Positions 23,679-35,642 of a stretch of DNA of 64,000 nt are shown piece by piece; within the stretch, counting starts at the first letter, position 1; each line of letters begins with the position of its first letter. A program made the position numbers and the translations under genes. The stretch is from Okapia johnstoni (lineage: Eukaryota; Chordata; Mammalia; Artiodactyla; Giraffidae), in assembly GCA_024291935.2 (NCBI GenBank), contig CM044320.1:50472001-50536000 (forward strand), read 5' to 3'. The notes under the pieces were generated by a model. That model did no database searches. It saw only the letters and a list, made by a program, of their open reading frames with translations, and had not been told where the DNA came from.

Positions 23679-26600
23679 TCTCTTAACAACACCTTATCAA
23701 CCCTTGATGATTCTTACCATAGGTGGGTAATTTTTTCTTTCTTCATAGCTGGACATCCAACAAGGATTTATGGATATGCCTTCTGTTTTGAAATTATATC
23801 TCTCTTGATTCTAGTCAAGCTCCACAGTCATTATCTTTTGCAGTTTTGGAGTGGGGACTAAGAGGACTCTCAGGGTGTTTTACATTATTTCAGGAAACCG
23901 CCCAAGCAGCTTTGGGATTTCCATTTTAAGAAATTTTGTCACTTTAGGATATGGACATGATAACAAATCAGCTCCCATTCTATTCTTTGCTCTTATTCAT
24001 TTTTTAAGATTAAAGTCATCATTTTTAGTTTTCTATCTCTGTTATATTTCCTTGTCTCTATTCCTTAACTGCATATATAAACCGTATACTTGAAGAGGCT
24101 GCTTCTTTTGTAATTATATAAGCTGCTGTAATATCAACATTTTATTTTCCAAGGCTTATGACTAATCTTAAATTGTTTTATTCATACACTTGGCATAGAT
24201 TTTCTATAAAAACTGGCCAACAAATGTTGCCATGTATTCGAGCCCAAAGAGATCAACTAAATCTGTTTAACTGATTTTGATACTGATAGTTTTCTCATTT
24301 TGTTTTTACTGCTATTTTATTTCTAATGGAATAAAGGCATGAAAGAGTTGAAAAGATAGCATAATCATCATGCTTTCATATTTTATTTGGCATCATGAAC
24401 ATTTCAAAAGTGAGAAATCATTTAATCTTTTAGAGAATTTCTTAGATTTAAGTTTTATATTCTTATAACTGAAAAAAGCATTCACAAAATGAAAGACAAA
24501 GCAAATAATTTCTGCTGGCTCAATAGCACTCTCTTCTACTCTTTATGACATTTTTTTCTCCAAAAGTCTGGAGAATGTCATTAATTGAATGTTATTAATT
24601 ATTTTAAATGATGGTTAATTAGTAGTAACTATTCTTTGCTTTTAAAAGTCTGTCTTTAATATCTTTTCTGGAACATCTATAAAAACTGTTCTTTAATTTA
24701 AAAAATCACTTTAAATGGACAAATTCTTGGCTCCTTCTTCTAATGTGCCATCAATACCCTTAGCTTTCTGTTCTTATCCTTTCACAAAAGCTTTCATTAT
24801 TTCAGAAGGAACTCACTTTCTGACTAAAAGCTTCAATTAATTTTGTTGCTAGTCTGTGTGGCAGTGGAAACGACTGAGACTGTTTTGCTTTTCAGTTGCA
24901 TCAAGGACACTTCAGTTCTCCACTGAGAACTCGACACTCACGGCTACTCTTAGCCATTTAGTAAAGGGGGCTCTTCCATAGATCAAACAAACATGCTTCC
25001 AATTAAGTCGCTTTCTTGTCAATGATAAATATGTCTATGTAACATCTTCTGAATAATATCACTTCCCACTGAAGAATGAATACTTAGGATAGATAGCTCA
25101 TGAGTCACTCACCTAACTAATATTAGCAATAATCCCTCCGAAAAGAATAGATTCCAATAGAACTCTATTGTCAGATGTTTTCATTGAAGCAAGTGTCATT
25201 AAAGCAAGACTGTATGTCTCTCAAAAGTCAAGTACTGGGGCTAACAGTTCAGGTGTAGGCTTGGACCCACACTCTCCCCAGTGCTCTGTGTACTAGCAGA
25301 GGATGCCCATTCGGTCACTGTGGCCAGACCTTGGGGATACCTGCAGTGACTGCAAGGCAGTGATGCCACAAGGCCTCATGTTTAATGCCAGGGCTCAGGG
25401 TGTTAAACCACCACCCACAGGGCTAACCAGTCTTGAATTGGGACAGAACAATAACCTTTTCCACCCATACTGACTCTTTAAGCATTATCTCTGTAGGTAC
25501 ATTTGCTGTAATACAATCTGACCCCAATCTAGGGAGAAGCGCCTGTCACAAGCATTGTATCAGAATCGGAAAACATGGTCACTATGTTTTAGATCTTGAG
25601 GCCAAATTCCTTGGGCCTGGAGTACAAAACATCTGCATCTAACACCATCCCAGTATATTTTCCTTACAGTGAACTTATAGAATGTAAAGTTTGTGACAAC
25701 TGTATGGGTAAGTTCACACTCTTGACGAGGAGGCTTTGCAAGTCATTTAACTCTATAAATACACTTATTATGGAGAAAAACCACCTGTACCTTTAGACTT
25801 GGAAATCAGAGAACAAAATTTTTATGCCCTTTAGAGCTGCTGCAAGTGTAGTTCATTTGATGGTTAGGACTGTTGGGTTTTAAAATGAGAGACAGGCATA
25901 ATGTGTACCTTCTGGCTTATGACACTTTCCTACTGGTCTCAAATTCAAGACTTTTATTTATCCCAACTAGTCAGGGAAGGTATTCAAATATAAGATAATC
26001 TCGTATGTAACATATGGACCCAGTAGTTCTGTATTAAGTACCCATAATTTATTCTCTGTAGCCCAAAAGTAATGTATAGTCACTTTGGTTAAGAGCAAAG
26101 CTTTTTAGTGAGAGTTGCATCCTGAACCTTTGTGATGAGTGGCTAGTTTTAAAGAAACCCAGTGGCTTCAGTAAGTGCTATTCTGTGTAGATGGAGAGAG
26201 AAGGGCACGTGGAGGCTGTCTTTGATGTAGAGGTCTGCTGAGAGGGGAGGAGAACAAAGAATGAGAAACCTGACTGTTGATGTGATTACAAACAGCTTCA
26301 GCACCATTAAATCATAGTGACTAACCCTCAAGCACATTATATTGTACTTGATATTAGACAACTAGTAATACTTTCTCAGTGTATTTATAAATTTATTCAA
26401 AGTATGTTCATGAGAAAATGAAAGCTACACAATGTTGTGACTTGAAAAGTGCAAATATATTTGAAATTGTAATCTTTCAAAAAATCCCCCAAGATCTTTT
26501 CATTGGTGGAGCACATTAACGTTAGCCTTTGGAAAAAAAAAAAAAGTTATTGGAATTAACCTAATAAAGATTTTAGTCACAAAGTTACCCAAAGTATAAG

Positions 26601-28087
26601 CATAGGGGAGAGTAGTGGAAATCTCATATCTTAGTAGCAGCATTGTCAGCAGCGGAAATCAAGCATAAACTAAGACATAGGTATTGCCAGTTTTATAGGC
26701 CCATGTGTATCTAGACCTAGAAAATGAAGTCTTTGCCAATAATTGTTTTTTACAATCTCTAATCTATGCTTCGTATTCAGAAGCTGATATTTCATCAGTA
26801 GCTCTGTTTTACCTCAGTATGTGCCATGACCATTAATAACATCATTAATATTATTTTCACTTTTGTATTGATATTTTATGTTGTATGACAATGTTGAGAG
26901 AGATTGTCAAGCAAACTGGTCCCTCTGCAGATGGTAGCTGGGCGAATCTCTAGCCTGAATTATAGTCTTCTCCAAAGGCTTGTTATAATTAAAAACTAGT
27001 TAGCAGTGCGTAAGTACATGATTTTGGGCTGTTTTTTTTACTCAAAAGTTTACTCAGGTCTTGCATATACTATTACCAAGTTTACACAACAGTTTCCACT
27101 GCTACTTAAAAATCTCAATAGCTCTGCCTTTGTGGATATTTTAAATAAAAAGGCTACATATTTTCTGCCTGAAGTATGTATGGATAATTGTAAAATCTCC
27201 ACAAAATCATCCATTTCCTAAACAACAACAAAAAAGTATTGCAGTTATGAAAAACAATGTTTATTTTTTATCACTGTGCACATACTTAAGGGATTTTGAT
27301 TAGATGAAGCACATTAATAAGATCCAATTTATTCATTTGTGAATATCAATGTAGAACTTATTAGTAATTGCTTCCCATTAGTTTTATCTCTCACTTTTTA
27401 CCAAGGAAATAATTGTAGTCCAGACTTATGATCTTCTACAATATTGATAATGAAAAAAAAATGCCCACTGAAAGAACAAGATAAAATTCAGGCTTCAGTG
27501 CAGTCTTAAATCTCTGTTCATAAGTGTAGGAATAGCTTTAAAAATCCAACTCCAGCAGTTGGTTGTGTTTAAATACCTTTGGGTAGAAGCAAATAAAATA
27601 ATTAAGGTAGCAATACCCATATGCATCCCATGAAAATCATTTGGACTCATTTCTGTAACAGTAAATCGATTAGCAGATCATTTGCTTCTTGCCTAATAGC
27701 TGCTGAAACTATATTTACATCACTTTTGCTTAGGGCTGTCAAATTTCTTTTTTGTTTTTCATTTTGCAGTGTTGTTGATTCAATTTCTACCTCCCTAGGG
27801 AAATTTTGTGATAATCTAATCACTTGGAGAGAGACTAAGAAATTTGCAAAGTTAACATTCTAATTTTGTGTTCAGTCTTTAATAGCCTGACTTTATTTGC
27901 TTTAAATGCTGCAGAAATATAGTCCTCTCAACATTAAATTTAGACTCATTACTTGCTTTGATATTTTTATTTTATGATCAGAATTATAAAGTCACCCTCC
28001 TCTCTGCTCTACTCTCATTACTATAACTGCAATTAAATTTACTCCCTAAAGTTTTTTTGCATTGTCTGGGTAAGTATGAATGTGTTT

Positions 28088-28130
<43 letters not shown>

Positions 28131-28606
28131 TGGATAAATGCAAATGATTGCTTATACTCCCAACCAAGAAGAATAATCACCAAATTCACAAACTGCAGGG
28201 GAGGAATGGGTAGGAGAATATTATAATTCCATTTCCAAAACAATTATTTTAAGTAAAAGGTTATGCTTTCACTATAGGACATTAATAAATGAGAGAAATA
28301 TTCATGTTTCCACACCAGGGAGGCTACATCAGTCAACACTTCAAATGTTAACAACTTTAATCAAAGCCGAAGGCTTTAACTAAATAACTAGATATGAGTA
28401 TTCAAGTGTAGAGCAAACTTTATAAATTATCTGTGGATTTAAGCATTTAATGTACACTCATAGTCAGTACAGCTAGCTCTTCACAAGCCTTCAGGACAGC
28501 TAGGTACAATCTCTGCGCTTCAGACTTCTTCAGACATGTATGTATCAGGTAAAGCCCCTGGACTCTACCCCCCCGCAAACACCCCCACCACCAGTCACTG
28601 TGTCTG
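23679..28606. other. Intron downstream of the exon, largely unique
   Basis: No young repeat is seen for nearly 5 kb. The sequence is strongly AT-rich (24100-24720, 26380-27480) and holds a (TG)n tract at 28090. No exon is recognised. Low repeat density on both sides of the exon is consistent with purifying selection near splice signals, but that is inference. Confidence 0.6.
28090..28126. repeat. (TG)n microsatellite
   Basis: About 18 uninterrupted TG units, followed by TATATTGG. The apparent HTHTHT peptide on the other strand is an artefact of this tract. Confidence 0.97.
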
Positions 28607-28618
28607 AATTGCAAGCTC
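28607..28618 (+). repeat. Left target-site duplication of CHR SINE
   Basis: AATTGCAAGCTC, identical to 28790-28801. Confidence 0.85.
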
Positions 28619-28789
28619 CAGGACTTCACTGCCAGGCCAGTGATTAAGATCTCACCTTCCAATGCACAGGGTGCCAGTTTGATCCCTGGTGGAGGAGATA
28701 AGGTCCCAGTGCCTCACAGCCAAAATACCAAAACATAAAACAGAAGTTATATTGTAACAAATTCAATAAAGACTTTGAAAAATAAAATA
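28619..28789 (+). mobile_element. CHR-2-type tRNA-derived SINE with target duplication
   Basis: The head resembles CHR SINEs (GGACTTCACTGCCAGGCCAG, GTTTGATCCCTGGTGGAGGA). The body has the CHR-2 tail text TTGTAACAAATTCAATAAAG and ends in an A-rich stretch. AATTGCAAGCTC occurs exactly at 28607-28618 and 28790-28801, a perfect 12-base target duplication. Confidence 0.88.
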
Positions 28790-28801
28790 AATTGCAAGCT
28801 C
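28790..28801 (+). repeat. Right target-site duplication of CHR SINE
   Basis: AATTGCAAGCTC, identical to 28607-28618. Confidence 0.85.
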
Positions 28802-29186
28802 TTCAAGAGATTCTCTGGAAGCCTGGCACAAGTTTTGGAAAAAGCACCCTTCTCCCTTCCTTATATGAGATGAACAATCCTCTTCCAAATAAATACTCAC
28901 TTTCAGGTGATTTTTAGCCCTTTCCCATATGGCCTGAAGGCTGATGGGCTAAGGCTGGTGTTATTGATTCCATTATCTTTCAGCACGTTTTGCATATCTG
29001 CAACTTTGGAGCCTTGACCTAAATTGAGATAAAGTTATATCACAATAAAATGTGCTTAAACACTAAAACTTCTTTGAAAGGAATATAGCTTTTCTTTTGG
29101 ATTTAAAGAGAACTTGCTATCTTTTAGTGCCTCATGGTTAATGTTATGGAATAAGCATTGTTGAGTGTTGATCTTGGAAAACACAC

Positions 29187-29214
29187 CACACACACACACA
29201 CACACACACACACA
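29187..29214. repeat. (CA)14 microsatellite
   Basis: Fourteen CA units after an ACACAC interruption. It lies about 1.1 kb from the (TG)n tract and is complementary to it in the same transcript. Confidence 0.97.
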
Positions 29215-29359
29215 GATGAAAGTAAACAAGGCATTTGGCCCTGAAGAGACAGTCTAGACACTTAGCAACAAATTGATTTCATGAATAACTGACACCCTCT
29301 AATTACAGCTGTTAATGACCCATCTCTGTACAAAAATGAAAATCATGTTCTGAGTATCT

Positions 29360-29674
29360 AGACATTTCTACATTAAGAAAGTTATTTTAGTGGACTTCAT
29401 TTTTCCCCATATTGATTTCATTCACTCTTCTCCTTATTAAAATAGAAGCATTTCAAGTTTCCTCTGAAGAAGCCACCACCATCCTTCCACATTCCATGTT
29501 GAGCATCCTACCTAGATCTTAACCAACCTCAGCTTCCCAGCCTTTCTCCCCATTCCCATGGACTGCAGTATTCTTCACCAGGACCCTTATTAATTCTTCA
29601 TTGTTGAAGGCTCCAGTGAAATACGAAAATATATGATCTCATTCAAAAATTATTTTAAAATGTAAGACAATGGT
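29360..29674 (+). repeat. 315-bp segment, copy 1 of a local duplication
   Basis: AGACATTTCTACATTAAGAA through TAAGACAATGGT recurs at 31041-31355. I count 9 mismatches and no gaps over 315 bases (about 97% identity), mostly transitions. This copy lies in sequence with no recognised repeat, so it is probably the donor. Confidence 0.93.
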
Positions 29675-30215
29675 GATAGGATATTTAGCCAAGCAGAGAT
29701 ACCTTTGAAGCACAGATCCTTGTGCTACACAGGTCACACATCCATGGAGCCATCCCTGCTCTTCATGCCCTTGTATATAAACCTATTTGCATCTGCTGTC
29801 ATTTTCTTTCTACCTGAAGGTCTTAAACATTTTTATAGTGTGGGGCCACTGGTAGAAAGACTTTATTTTGCCTTCAGTTTTGAAAGACATTTTTGCTGGG
29901 TATAGAATTCTAGAGTTAACAGTACTTTAGAAATGCTGATCCACCATTCTCTCTTCTGCATTATTTCTGATAAGAAATCTGCTGCTATTCTTTCCTTTTT
30001 GGTTTTGTTGTTGTTATTTCTCCGTATATAATGTGTCTTTTAGCCCTGTGGATGCACTTAATGGTTTTCCCTTTATCACTGGTTTTAAACAACTTGATTA
30101 TGATGTACCTTGGTGTGGTTTTCTTCATATTTCTTGTGTGTAAAGTTCTTTGAACTTCTTCTTAGATATGAGGTCTATAGTTTTCATCAACTTTGGAAAA
30201 TTTCTGGTCATTACT

Positions 30216-31619
30216 TTTTGTTTGTTTGCTTAATTGCTTACTGTGAATGTCATATATTTTTTCCCTTCCACTTTTCAAGTTTTTTTTATACAGGTAAAAC
30301 ATACACACAAAAATTCATATAGAAATGTACAGCTGAATGAATTTTCACAAAAAGAGCACATACATGTAGCTAGCACCCAGTACAAGAAATGGAAAATCAC
30401 CAGCACCCAAAAGGCACCTCATGGCCCCTTCTAGTCGCTAGTCTTTTCATGACCCCCAAAGCAACTACCATCCTTATTTCTAACAGCAGAGCCATTTGCT
30501 TGTTTTTATGCAGTGTATCCTTACTTGGAGCTTCTTTCATTTAGTTATACTGCATGTAGTTGTAGTACTGTTCATTCTCTATAATTGTTGTGAAATATCC
30601 TCAACTTGTTTTTATAGCTTTCTTTCTGTATAATTCAAATATCATACAATTTGCCTATTTACGGTATACAATTTAATCCTTTTTAGGATATTTACAGAGT
30701 ATGCAACTACTATCACAATCACTTTTTTTTTATTGTGGTCAACAGCATATAAAATTTGCCATGGTAACCATTTTTAGTGTAGAGTACAGTAGTGCTGAGT
30801 ATATACACATTGTTGTGCAATAGATCTCTAGAACTTTTTCATCCTGCAAAACTGAAACTCTGTCTCCATTGAACAACAACTGTCCTATCCTCCTTCCTCT
30901 AACCCCTGGAAACCACCATTCTACTTTTTAAGAGTTTGACTATTTTAGATACCTCATGTAAGTGGAATCATGCAGTATTTGTCCTTTTGCAACTGGCTTA
31001 TTTTTCTTAGCATAATGTCCTCAAAGTTTATCCATGTTATAGACATTTCTACATTAAGAAAGTTATTTTAGTGGACTTCATTTTTCCCCACATTGATTTC
31101 ATTCACTCTTCTCCTTATTAAAATAGAAGCATTTCAAGTTTCCTCTGAAGAAGCCACCACCATCCTTCCACATTCCGTGTTGAGCATCCTACCCAGATCT
31201 TAACCAACCTCAGCTTCCCAGCCTTTCTCCCCATTCCCATGGGCTGCAGTATTCTTCACCAGGACCCTTATTAATTCTTCATTGTTAAAGGCTCCAGTGA
31301 AATATGAAAATATGGGTTCTCATTCAAAAATTATTTTAAAATGTAAGACAATGGTAATGGTGTCATTTTCTTCTTTTTAAGACTGAATGTGTATATGCCA
31401 CATTTTCTTTAGCCATCATCTGTTGATAGACATTTAGTTTCCTTCCACTCCTTGGCCATCGTGGACAATGCTGCAATGAACATCAGTGTAAAAATAACCC
31501 CCTGAAATCCTCTTTTCAATTCTTTTGGCTATATACCTAAAAGTAGGATTGCTGGATCATATGATAATCCTGTTTTTAAATTTTTAAGGAACCTCTAAAT
31601 TGTTTTTCATAGTGACTTC
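30216..31619 (-). mobile_element. Second L1M 3' end inserted in the first
   Basis: It starts with T-rich tail text and runs through reversed L1M 3' sequence: TGTACAGCTGAATGAATTTTC, GGAATCATGCAGTATTTGTC, TAGCATAATGTCCTCAAAG and GGATTGCTGGATCATATGA. The outer L1M stops at GGTCATTACTT (about 30204-30214) and resumes at GGTCATTATTT (about 31626-31636), which looks like the target duplication. It hosts duplicated segment copy 2. Confidence 0.65.
31041..31355 (+). repeat. 315-bp segment, copy 2, inserted into an L1M
   Basis: Same orientation as copy 1, offset 1681 bases. It interrupts an L1M precisely: L1 text ends TTTATCCATGTTAT and resumes GGTGTCATTTTCTTC, with only a few L1 bases missing. There is no poly(A) and no clear target duplication. 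Confidence 0.93.
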
Positions 31620-31735
31620 ATTATGGTCATTATTTCTTAAAATATTGTTTTCTGTCTGACTGCCTCTCTCCTTTGGAAACTTCAATCATGTGTATGTTGG
31701 GCTATTTAAAGTTAGGCCACAACTCACCAGTACTT

Positions 31736-32029
31736 GGGCTTCCCTGATAGCTCGGTTGGTAAAGAATCTGCGGGCAATGCAGGAGACCCTGGTTCGATTC
31801 CTGGGTCAGGAAGATCCACTGGACAAGGCATAGGCTACCCACTCCAGTATTCTTGGGCTTCCCTTGTGGTTCAGATGGTAAAGAATCTGCCTGCAATGTG
31901 GGAGACCTGGGTTCAATCCCTGGGTCGGGAAGATCCCCTGGAGAAGGGAAAGGCTACCTGCTCCAATATTCTGGTATAGCCCATGGGGTCGCAAACAGTC
32001 AGACACGACTGAGCAACTTTCACTTCACT
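31736..32029 (+). mobile_element. Two-headed Bov-tA SINE with target duplication
   Basis: A first tRNA head (GGGCTTCCCTGATAGCTCGG) with a short body ends CCAGTATTCTT. A second head (GGGCTTCCCTTGTGGTTCAG) follows with a fuller body ending GACACGACTGAGCAACTTTC. This layout is a common ruminant subfamily, not a new element. TCACCAGTACTT at 31724-31735 and TCACCAATACTT at 32030-32041 are the target duplications (11 of 12). Confidence 0.92.
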
Positions 32030-32316
32030 TCACCAATACTTTTTATTTTTTTCAATATTCTTTCTCTCTGGGATTTATTTGGATGGTTTCTATTGCTGTG
32101 TCTTCAAGTTCATTTATCTTCTTATGATATCTAATCTGCCATGAGTAATATGCAGTGTACTTTAAATCTCAGAGATTATAGTGTTCATCTCCAGAAGTTA
32201 AACGTCAGTCTTTTTTTTTTCTTTTTCCAGGTCTCTATTTAACATCCTCAGTCTTTTCTCTAACTTGTTGAACATAAGGAATGTGGTTATAGTAACTTTT
32301 TTAATGCCCTTGTCTT

Positions 32317-32615
32317 TTTTGAATTAGTACCTTTTTATTTATTTATTTTTGCCTGTGCTGGGTCTTTGTGGCTGCACACAGGCTTTCTCTAGCTGAGGCA
32401 AGTGGAGGCTACTCTCTAGATGTGGTGTGTGGGCTTCTCATTGTGGTGGCTTCTCTTGTTGTAGAGCATGGACTCTTAGGTGTGAGGACCTCAGTAGTTG
32501 TGGCACATGGGCTTAGTTGCCCTGTGGCATGTGGAATCCTCCCAGACCAGGGATTGAACCCATATCCCCTGCATTGGCAGGTGGATGCTCAACCGCTGGG
32601 TCACCAGGGAAGTCT
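32317..32615 (-). mobile_element. Long CHR-type (CHR-L) tRNA-derived SINE with target duplication
   Basis: The plus strand starts with a T-rich tail, then TGCTGGGTCTTTGTGGCTGC, GGCTTCTCATTGTGGTGGCT and the reversed head CAGACCAGGGATTGAACCCA ... CACCAGGGAAGTC. TGCCCTTGTCTT flanks it exactly at 32305-32316 and 32616-32627. The 87-codon open frame inside is SINE sequence. Confidence 0.88.
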
Positions 32616-33934
32616 TGCCCTTGTCTTCTAATTCTAACATCTGTGTCAGTTTAGGGTTGATTTCACCTGATTGATTTTTCTCCTCAATGTTCCTGCCATG
32701 CCCAGTAACTTTTATTGCATGCCAGACATTATGAATTCTACCTTGTTGGGTGCTGGTTATGGCTATTTTTGTATTCCTATAAATATTCTTGGGCTCTGTT
32801 CTCAGACACAGAGGAGCCCTTTGAATATACTTTGATCCTTTCAGGTCTTGCTTTTAAGATTTGTTAGGCAAAACTAGAGCATCATTTAGTTTGTGACCTG
32901 TGCTTCCACACTACCGAGGCAAGATGCTTCTGAGTAGTCTAACATTGCCCTGTGAATTTCCAGGTTTCCCAGCCTGAATGGCTCAAACTACTACCAACCC
33001 TGTATGAGCTCTAAGTACCATGCCCACTAATATTTTCTGGTGTTTCTTTCTACATCTGGCCTCAGATAGTTTCCTTATATGCATGTGCCGATCAGCATTC
33101 TTTCCTCTCTGGTACTCTATACAGAAAAGTCTAGCCAATTTAGTCTCCCTAGACTCTCATCTCCATCTTCTCAATTCAGAGTCTTCCAGGCTCTCTGACT
33201 TCCTCTTACCTGCAAAAATGGCCTGAGAATTCTCTTAAGATGGTAAACTAAGATAATTTTAGGGTTTATCCCTGTTACTCCAGAAACCCAGATCCATGCT
33301 ACTTACATTAGTCCCTGTAGGCTAGGGGCCCATACCTAAATAACTGAGTCAAAATCTTTGATGGTAGCATCTGGGCATCAAGAGTTTTTTAAAAGTTCCC
33401 CCCGGTGATTTTAATTTGCAGCCTGGGTTGAAAACCACTGTAGTAAGTGGGGAGCCATTAGAAGGATTTTAATCAAGAGAATGACATGATCAGAAGCAGT
33501 AGGCAGGGGCCAAAGCCAACACACTTAAGAGGGAAGAGCTGACTGTGAGGGAAGTAGGAGCTGAGTCAGCCCATTCTGCTCCACAGCTATTTCTAGCCAT
33601 GAATGTATTAGGCATGACAGCAGTAAAAACCTGTGTGCCTCCTTAGAACCCGAGGGTGTCACTGAATTGGGAGTCCATAAATATAGAGCCAATTTTCATC
33701 ATTATAACCCCACATATCAAGAAGAGGGAAAATTACAGTCAGTATTCAAAGGAAGCAAGGACAAATACAATACCTTTCAGAAGTGCTTTTCAATAGTGGC
33801 TAAAATTGTTTCAGTTTGACCCTTAAAAGGCTCAGCCTTGGTTATGTGAAAATTTTACTTACTGTTTATAAAGTAAATGGTAGGACAGATGGTGTGTGTC
33901 CATGCTTCAAATGCACCCTCTCTCCTTTTATCTT

Positions 33935-34100
33935 TATTTTAGAATCAGGTCACTTGACTTTGAATCCTATATCCACCACTCAGTATGTGACCTTACAAAA
34001 AAGTCACTTATCAACTCTTGGCCTCAGTTTCTCCTTTTTAAATAGAAGGTAATAATATCTGCTCCACTGACTTCATAGGTTTCCTGTGAGACTCAAATCA
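33935..34100 (+). repeat. MIR SINE relic
   Basis: TCACTTGACTTTGAATCCTA, GTGACCTTACAAAAAAGTCA and CCTCAGTTTCTCC occur in MIR order. Confidence 0.65.
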
Positions 34101-35642
34101 CACAAGAGCTTTTTATTATCCATTGCTTTCTCTTCTCTCCCTATTCTATTTTTCTTTGCCTCTATTTTTTCCTTTCTCTCTCCCCCAGACCACTCTCCCA
34201 GCATTAGGCTGGGAGCTGGCCAGCTTCCTCTGAGCATGCTTTCACAGCTTAGCTGCCATTTGCTTTTCGCTCTCAGTACTCACCCGATTTAGAACATCAA
34301 GAGCCACCCTGTTTATGGTGCAGACTCTGGCCTCTAGCAATCACTGTTCAACCTCTCTCTTCCCCAGCTTCCAACTCCAACCCCTTCCCTCTGCCTTAGC
34401 CCCCCAGCCTCCCAGCACTGCTTAGTGTGGCACAGAACATTTCCACCCCTGGAGTGGGTGCATGTGAGAGGAACGACTCTCAGCTTTGTGTAGAAGCGTT
34501 CAGGATAAAGCTGCAGAGAGCCTTTCCCCTCCCAACTCCCTTTTTGTTTTCTTTCTGACTATGTTTAGATATGGAATTGCTAGTGCCTTTTCTCCTCCAA
34601 CTACATAGTATTGGTCCTTGACTCTCAGCCACCCAGTTCTCTTTATTCTTGAAACAAACAACCTTAGGGCAGAGCAGGGTAGTGGCTCAAAGGTTAGAGA
34701 TGTACTCATTCTCAACTGATCATCCATCATCTTAAACCCTTCTAGAATCTGTCCCAAAGTTTCAGCTCGATAATCCGTAAGAGTGGGCATTTCTGACTGT
34801 GTTTTGAAGTAGCTCAGTATCCCCTTTTCATTGAAATGGCTCCACTTCTATTTATAGTGTCACTAATTATAATAAAGTCAGTTAATTTTGTAGTTTGCAT
34901 TTTGCTCTGATTTTTAGCATGACATGAGGAATTTTGTTTCTTTAAGTCTTTTCTGGAGATATTTAGGGCAGAGCCTGTTGCTAAGGAGACTCATCTGCGT
35001 TGCAGTTAAATCGGTAAATACTGTAAACTGGCTCTAAGCTTCTGGAAGCTTTGAGAGGAGGAATATAGTAATGAATTATTCTACAGTGTCGAAAATAAAA
35101 GAGGAAAAAGTCCTCTATACAAGACAAATACAACACTTTTCATGCTATCCTGATGGAGAAATGCTCTGAGTCTTCCATGGGAGAAGATCTGAGGTCATAA
35201 TGAAAAGATAAGCCTCTATCTCCTGAGATGAAAGGAAAGTCAAAGAGGTCCCTCTGTTAGAAGAAAACTATTTAGAATTTTGAAGCCTGAAATACAAGCT
35301 GCCATGGAAGAGATTGATAATAAATATAAACACTCAGAGTAAATCATAAAGGTTAATTTATCACCAAAGGAAGTATACAAGATTAATATTTCAATCTATC
35401 CTTTTTAGAAATAGTTCAAATTTGGGGAGGAGAGAGATGAGGTAGGTGATTTTGTAGCTTAGTATTTATATCTGCCTTAAAGATGTTTAAGGATGATTTA
35501 GAATTTAAGTTTAGCTATTTTGCTAAGGATGTGTATTATGTTAAATTGGATATCTGTGGTATCAAATTATTTTTGAACTCAAGCAAAGAGCCGTTAACTT
35601 GAAAGATGTAAATTCGTTACTGTACAGACATTTCTGGCACCC

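Larger units (their letters stand above)
29790..32900 (-). mobile_element. Old antisense L1M 5'-region, several times interrupted
   Basis: Text recognised as the reverse of an ancient L1 5' region appears at 29790-30215 (TTTATCACTGGTTTTAAACA, GATTATGATGTACCTTGGTG), 31620-31735 (CATTATTTCTTAAAATATTG), 32030-32316 and about 32616-32900 (GCCAGACATTATGAATTCTA). The pieces remain in order, so they are one element opened by later insertions. The exact L1M subfamily is not assigned. Confidence 0.65.

Noticed and set aside
23517..23861. A 114-codon open frame starting at ATG 23517 as a stand-alone small protein
   Set aside because: Only the first 51 codons are ANKS1B. A near-consensus GTAAGT follows and the remaining residues are intron read-through with no family resemblance. 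The ATG sits directly after a splice acceptor and corresponds to an internal Met.
28046..28243. Histidine-threonine repeat protein
   Set aside because: The HTHTHT run is only the translation of the (CA)n side of a microsatellite.
31736..32029. The two-headed SINE as a novel composite element
   Set aside because: The same head-body-head-body layout is a frequent ruminant Bov-tA subfamily, so it is not new.
34500..34790. A 96-codon minus-strand frame that looks protein-like (MPTLTDYRAETLGQ)
   Set aside because: No recognised domain, no splice or promoter context, and on the strand opposite to the gene. A protein search would be needed to revive it; a hit over most of its length would support it.
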